Below, piece by piece: positions 60,853-64,000 of a DNA stretch of 64,000 nt. Under the pieces are notes generated by a model. That model searched no databases. It worked only from the letters and a program-made list of their open reading frames with translations, and was not told the origin of the DNA. The first letter of the stretch is position 1. Each line of letters opens with the position of its first letter. This DNA comes from Filimonas lacunae (GTDB taxonomy: Bacteria; Bacteroidota; Bacteroidia; Chitinophagales; Chitinophagaceae), in assembly GCF_002355595.1 (NCBI RefSeq), contig NZ_AP017422.1:5088823-5152822 (forward strand), in the 5' to 3' direction. The translations under genes and the position numbers were made by a program.

Positions 60853-62040
60853 TTATAAATGTTTCATGTAGGTGGCCAGATCTTTATCGCCACGGCCGCT
60901 CAAGCATAACACTACCGTATCGGTAGCGGCCAGCTTCAGCTGGTTTAAGGCTGCCAGTGCGTGTGACGATTCCAATGCAGGAATAATGCCTTCCAGCTTA
61001 CACAGCTGAAATGCGGCCTTTACTGCATCTTCATCCGTAGCACTTAAAAAGTTGCCACGGCCACTTTGAAACAGGTGTGCATGCAAGGGACCAATGCCAG
61101 GGTAATCCAATCCTGCCGAAATGCTATGCGGTTCTACCACCTGACCATCTTCTGTTTGCATCACCAGGCTTTTGCTGCCATGCAACACACCAGGTTTGCC
61201 CAGTTGTGTAGTAGCAGCGCTCATACCGGAATGCACACCATGACCGGCAGCTTCTACCGCCACCAGTTGCACCGAAGGTTCGTCCAGAAAATGATAGAAT
61301 GCACCGGCAGCGTTACTGCCACCGCCTACACAGGCTATTACATGAGTAGGCAGCTCTTTACCGGTTTGTTGCTTTAACTGTAAGCGCGTTTCTTCACTGA
61401 TAACACTTTGAAAACGCGCTACCATATCGGGATAAGGATGCGGGCCTACTACAGAACCTATCACATAATGCGTATCGGTAGGGTTATTAATCCAGTCGCG
61501 AATAGCTTCATTGGTAGCATCCTTTAACGTTTGGCTACCGCTGGTAGCAGGTATTACCGTGGCACCCAGCATGCGCATACGTGCTACGTTGGGCGCCTGG
61601 CGTTCAATATCTTTAGAGCCCATGTATACAATACACTCAATGCCTTTTAATGCACACACGGTAGCAGTAGCCACCCCGTGCTGACCTGCACCGGTTTCGG
61701 CTATAATGCGCTTTTTACCTAAACGCTGCGCCAGTAATACCTGGCCAATAGCATTATTGATTTTATGCGCACCCGTATGGTTAAGGTCTTCCCTTTTGAG
61801 GTAAATGCTGGTGTTAAAAGCTTTGCTTAACCTTTCGGCCAGGAATAAAGGCGTGGGACGGCCCACATAATCGCGCAGCAGTTGTTGAAACTCCTGCTGA
61901 AAACCAGCTTCGTGCATAATATCCAGGTAACGGCTGCGTAGCTCTTCTACATTGCGGTGCAGCATTTCGGGGATATAAGCTCCGCCAAATGCGCCGTAAT
62001 AGCCCTGCTTATCTGGTTGCTGGTAGGTTGTAGTAGCCAT
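60853..62040 (-). CDS. trpB: Tryptophan synthase beta chain
   Basis: 395 residues. KREDLNHTGAHKINNAIGQV contains the PLP-binding Lys, RIIAETGAGQHGVATATVC is the AETGAGQHG motif, and CVGGGSNAAGAFYHF binds the PLP phosphate. LCLSGRGDKDLATYMKHL is the C-terminus. It condenses indole and serine. This is a TrpB1-type protein, consistent with an adjacent trpA. Confidence 0.97.
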   Translation of the reverse strand: MATTTYQQPDKQGYYGAFGGAYIPEMLHRNVEELRSRYLDIMHEAGFQQEFQQLLRDYVGRPTPLFLAERLSKAFNTSIYLKREDLNHTGAHKINNAIGQVLLAQRLGKKRIIAETGAGQHGVATATVCALKGIECIVYMGSKDIERQAPNVARMRMLGATVIPATSGSQTLKDATNEAIRDWINNPTDTHYVIGSVVGPHPYPDMVARFQSVISEETRLQLKQQTGKELPTHVIACVGGGSNAAGAFYHFLDEPSVQLVAVEAAGHGVHSGMSAATTQLGKPGVLHGSKSLVMQTEDGQVVEPHSISAGLDYPGIGPLHAHLFQSGRGNFLSATDEDAVKAAFQLCKLEGIIPALESSHALAALNQLKLAATDTVVLCLSGRGDKDLATYMKHL

Positions 62041-62046
62041 GATAAT

Positions 62047-62748
62047 TTAGTATAGTTTAAGCCCGTCGAGGAAGGTGCGTATTTTGCCCATATCCTTTAC
62101 ACCGGGTAGTACTTCAAATTTGCTGTTGATGTCTAAAGCAAACAGATCTTTAGCCACAGCAGTTTTCTGAAATTCGTGCAGCTTGTCCACATCTTCGGGG
62201 GCAATGCCACCACTGAGAAAATAGGGTTTCTGAATGTTAAGCCCGTTCAACAGTTCCCAGTTGAACTTTTTGCCCGTGCCGCCATAGCCAGAACCTTCCG
62301 TGTCGAACAGGAACATATCTGCGGTATCGTAGTAATCTTTAATCTTCCACATCAGGTTATCTTCTTCTGACACCCGAAACGCTTTGATTACCGTAACGTA
62401 GTCGGCTATTTTTTCGCAATAGCGCGGACTTTCATCACCATGCAGCTGTACCAGGTATAAACCACATTCATCTACCGTGCGCAGTACATCATCAATAGCA
62501 GCATTTACAAACACACCAACTTTGTTGATACGCCCTCTTATTTTTTTAATGTCCGATGCCGGCATGCTTTTGAATACATACCTCGGCGACCGCGGATAAA
62601 AAATAAACCCGGCAAATTCAACGCCCAGTGCGTCCAGTTCCTGTACCTGTTCTACGCGGGTCATTCCGCATACTTTTACTCTGATACCACGGTGCGCTTC
62701 AATAGAAGCGCCGGGATGCATTGGATTGTCGTACGTGCTCTGTTCCAT
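62047..62748 (-). CDS. trpF: Phosphoribosylanthranilate isomerase
   Basis: 233 residues, about 20 more than usual because of an N-terminal extension before VKVCGMTRVEQVQEL; an alternative ATG is at 62721. AGFIFYPRSPRYV, VQLHGDE, FLFDTEGSGYGGTGKKFNWE and FLSGGIAPEDVDKL are TrpF signatures with the catalytic Cys and Asp. It is 6 bp before trpB and 17 bp after trpC. Confidence 0.95.
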   Translation of the reverse strand: MEQSTYDNPMHPGASIEAHRGIRVKVCGMTRVEQVQELDALGVEFAGFIFYPRSPRYVFKSMPASDIKKIRGRINKVGVFVNAAIDDVLRTVDECGLYLVQLHGDESPRYCEKIADYVTVIKAFRVSEEDNLMWKIKDYYDTADMFLFDTEGSGYGGTGKKFNWELLNGLNIQKPYFLSGGIAPEDVDKLHEFQKTAVAKDLFALDINSKFEVLPGVKDMGKIRTFLDGLKLY

Positions 62749-62765
62749 AGCCCTGCTTGTTTTAG

Positions 62766-63542
62766 TTACAATTGTTTAACAAAATCTGCAAAGGCAACCG
62801 AAGGATCAGGTTGTTTCATAAAGTTTTCCCCGATAAGGAAGCCTTTAAAACCAGCCTGTCGTAATGTTTTGATGGTTTCCGGGCTGCTGATACCGCTTTC
62901 CGCTACTCCCGGCTTGTGGGCCGGCATACGGCTAATGAGGCGCAAAGAGGTATTAATGTCTACTTCAAAGGTTTTCAGGTTCCGGTTGTTCACACCTACC
63001 ATATCCACTTCGTCGCAAATATGATCCAGTTCCGTTTCGTCGTGAATTTCCAGTAACACTTCCAGCTGCAGGCTTTTGGCATATGCTGCCAGTTGTTGCA
63101 CCTGAACAGTGGTTAAATTCGCTGCTATCAAAAGTATTACATCTGCGCCAATAGCCCTAGCTTCTGCTATCTGATACTCGTCAATTATGAAATCTTTCCG
63201 CAGAATGGGGATATTATTTTCCCGGGCCGCCAGCAAATCGTCGCTGCTACCCCCAAAAAAATGCTCATCCGTTAATACCGACAGCCCCGATGCGCCAAAT
63301 TGTGTATACGCCCTGGTTACATCAGCCACTTGGGCGTTGGCATTGATAATGCCTTTGGAAGGCGATTTACGCTTGTATTCCGCAATAATACCTGTACGCT
63401 GCGGATGCACCAGTGAAGCAGCCAGCGACAACGTGGGGCGGGTATATAGCTGGCTTTTTTCCAGCTGATCCAGACTTACCGTTGCTTTGCGAATAGCTAC
63501 TTCTTCTTTTTTCCTTGCTATAATGGTATCCAGAATGTTCAT
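62766..63542 (-). CDS. trpC: Indole-3-glycerol phosphate synthase
   Basis: 258 residues from the ATG at 63542 (MNILDTIIARKKEEVAIRKA); the ATG at 63566 would overlap trpD. IIAEYKRKSPSKGIIN (catalytic Lys), SVLTDEHFFGGSSDDLLAAR, RKDFIIDEYQIAEARAIGAD and GVNNRNLKTFEVDI are TrpC signatures. It lies 10 bp after trpD. Confidence 0.96.
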   Translation of the reverse strand: MNILDTIIARKKEEVAIRKATVSLDQLEKSQLYTRPTLSLAASLVHPQRTGIIAEYKRKSPSKGIINANAQVADVTRAYTQFGASGLSVLTDEHFFGGSSDDLLAARENNIPILRKDFIIDEYQIAEARAIGADVILLIAANLTTVQVQQLAAYAKSLQLEVLLEIHDETELDHICDEVDMVGVNNRNLKTFEVDINTSLRLISRMPAHKPGVAESGISSPETIKTLRQAGFKGFLIGENFMKQPDPSVAFADFVKQL

Positions 63543-63552
63543 AGTATTGGAT

Positions 63553-64000
63553 TTACTGTAAGGCAATCAATTTAGTCAAACAGGCATTGGCTTTACCCGA
63601 TTCCAGGCTATCTACCGCAGCCACATACGCATCGTTATACGTTGCATAGTTTCCGGTGCAATGCAATGCCATAGCCGCATTCGCCAGCACTACGGCATTC
63701 TGTGCCCAGGAGCCTTCGCCTTTTAATATGGTTTTGAATATTTTACAAGCTTCTTCCGGTGTGTTACCACCGTAAATATCCTGCTGCGCCACCTGGCGTT
63801 TGCCCAGTTGCTCCGGCGTCATAATAGCTTCACCGGAATGGGTGATTACCTTGGTATCGGCAGTTAAAGAAATTTCGTCGTACCCATCCAGGCTATGAAT
63901 AATAGCGAATGGATTGCCGGACTGCTGCAGGAGATAATTATACACCCTGGCCATTTCCAGGTTATACACCCCCACCAGCTGGTAAGCAGGAGACGCCGGG
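63553..64000 (-). CDS. trpD: Anthranilate phosphoribosyltransferase, 5' part outside window
   Basis: The C-terminal 148 residues are present and the frame is open to the window end. VYNLEMARVYNYLLQQSGNP, IHSLDGYDEISLTADTKVIT and KGEGSWAQNAVVLANAAMAL are TrpD signatures; the last has the conserved Asn-Ala-Ala of the family. It transfers phosphoribosyl to anthranilate. It is upstream of trpC in the trp-his operon. Confidence 0.93.
   Translation of the reverse strand, partial: PASPAYQLVGVYNLEMARVYNYLLQQSGNPFAIIHSLDGYDEISLTADTKVITHSGEAIMTPEQLGKRQVAQQDIYGGNTPEEACKIFKTILKGEGSWAQNAVVLANAAMALHCTGNYATYNDAYVAAVDSLESGKANACLTKLIALQ

Overview
The window is a stretch of a Bacteroidota chromosome, most likely Chitinophagaceae. 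This rests on the type IX secretion hallmarks (a CHU_C gliding-motility C-terminal domain next to a PorP/SprF protein), DUF6443-type RHS proteins, Bacteroidota-style promoters (TTTG-N21-TAnnTTTG), weak Shine-Dalgarno sequences, and housekeeping proteins such as LepB with an N-terminal membrane extension. It is chromosomal: trp and his biosynthesis, lepB, pdxJ, glgA and glgC are all present. No rRNA, tRNA or CRISPR array was recognised.

Layout. 1-6.6 kb is a sugar-storage and uptake block: an SLC45-type transporter (cut by the window edge), glgC and glgA on the minus strand, and divergently a FucP-like sugar transporter with a ROK sugar kinase. 6.7-7.66 kb is about 46 units of a degenerate 21-bp repeat that never slips phase and ends in a 44-bp near-perfect palindrome; no gene explains it. 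7.7-17.4 kb is mixed: an OmpA lipoprotein, an MbnH/MbnP pair (diheme enzyme and copper-binding partner), a tail-anchored DnaJ-domain protein, SirB1-like, Dps, OsmC, CsaA, Ogt, a DPP4-like peptidase and a Dabb protein. 17.7-22.4 kb is an operon of secreted adhesin-like proteins ending in CHU_C and PorP/SprF proteins. 22.5-26 kb holds two tandem tail-fibre-like paralogues. 26-27.35 kb is an IS1-family insertion zone.

27.3-50.5 kb is the most striking gene cluster: one 23-kb minus-strand operon of eight tightly packed genes. In transcription order these are a beta-barrel outer-membrane protein, a secreted beta-rich protein, a 1,870-aa SpvB-like plus PA14 protein, a small lipocalin-like protein, a 1,163-aa Ig/CBM/YD protein, a LolA-like protein, a 2,953-aa RHS protein and a small four-helix membrane protein. 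The RHS protein ends in a roughly 300-aa variable domain whose HxxxDxxxH-type motifs suggest a zinc phospholipase C-like toxin; the terminal membrane protein would then be its immunity protein. A textbook Bacteroidota promoter lies about 390 bp upstream.

51-56.7 kb is housekeeping: cdd, lepB, pdxJ, DUF2911, an ArsC-like reductase, an orphan ECF sigma factor and a TlpA-like thioredoxin. 56.7-64 kb is a compact trp-his supraoperon (trpD-C-F-B-A-hisH-GNAT-hisA-hisF-a 53-aa membrane peptide-hisIE) running off the right edge.

The best candidates for something undescribed are the phased 21-bp array and the RHS/SpvB/barrel operon with its putative phospholipase toxin and immunity pair.
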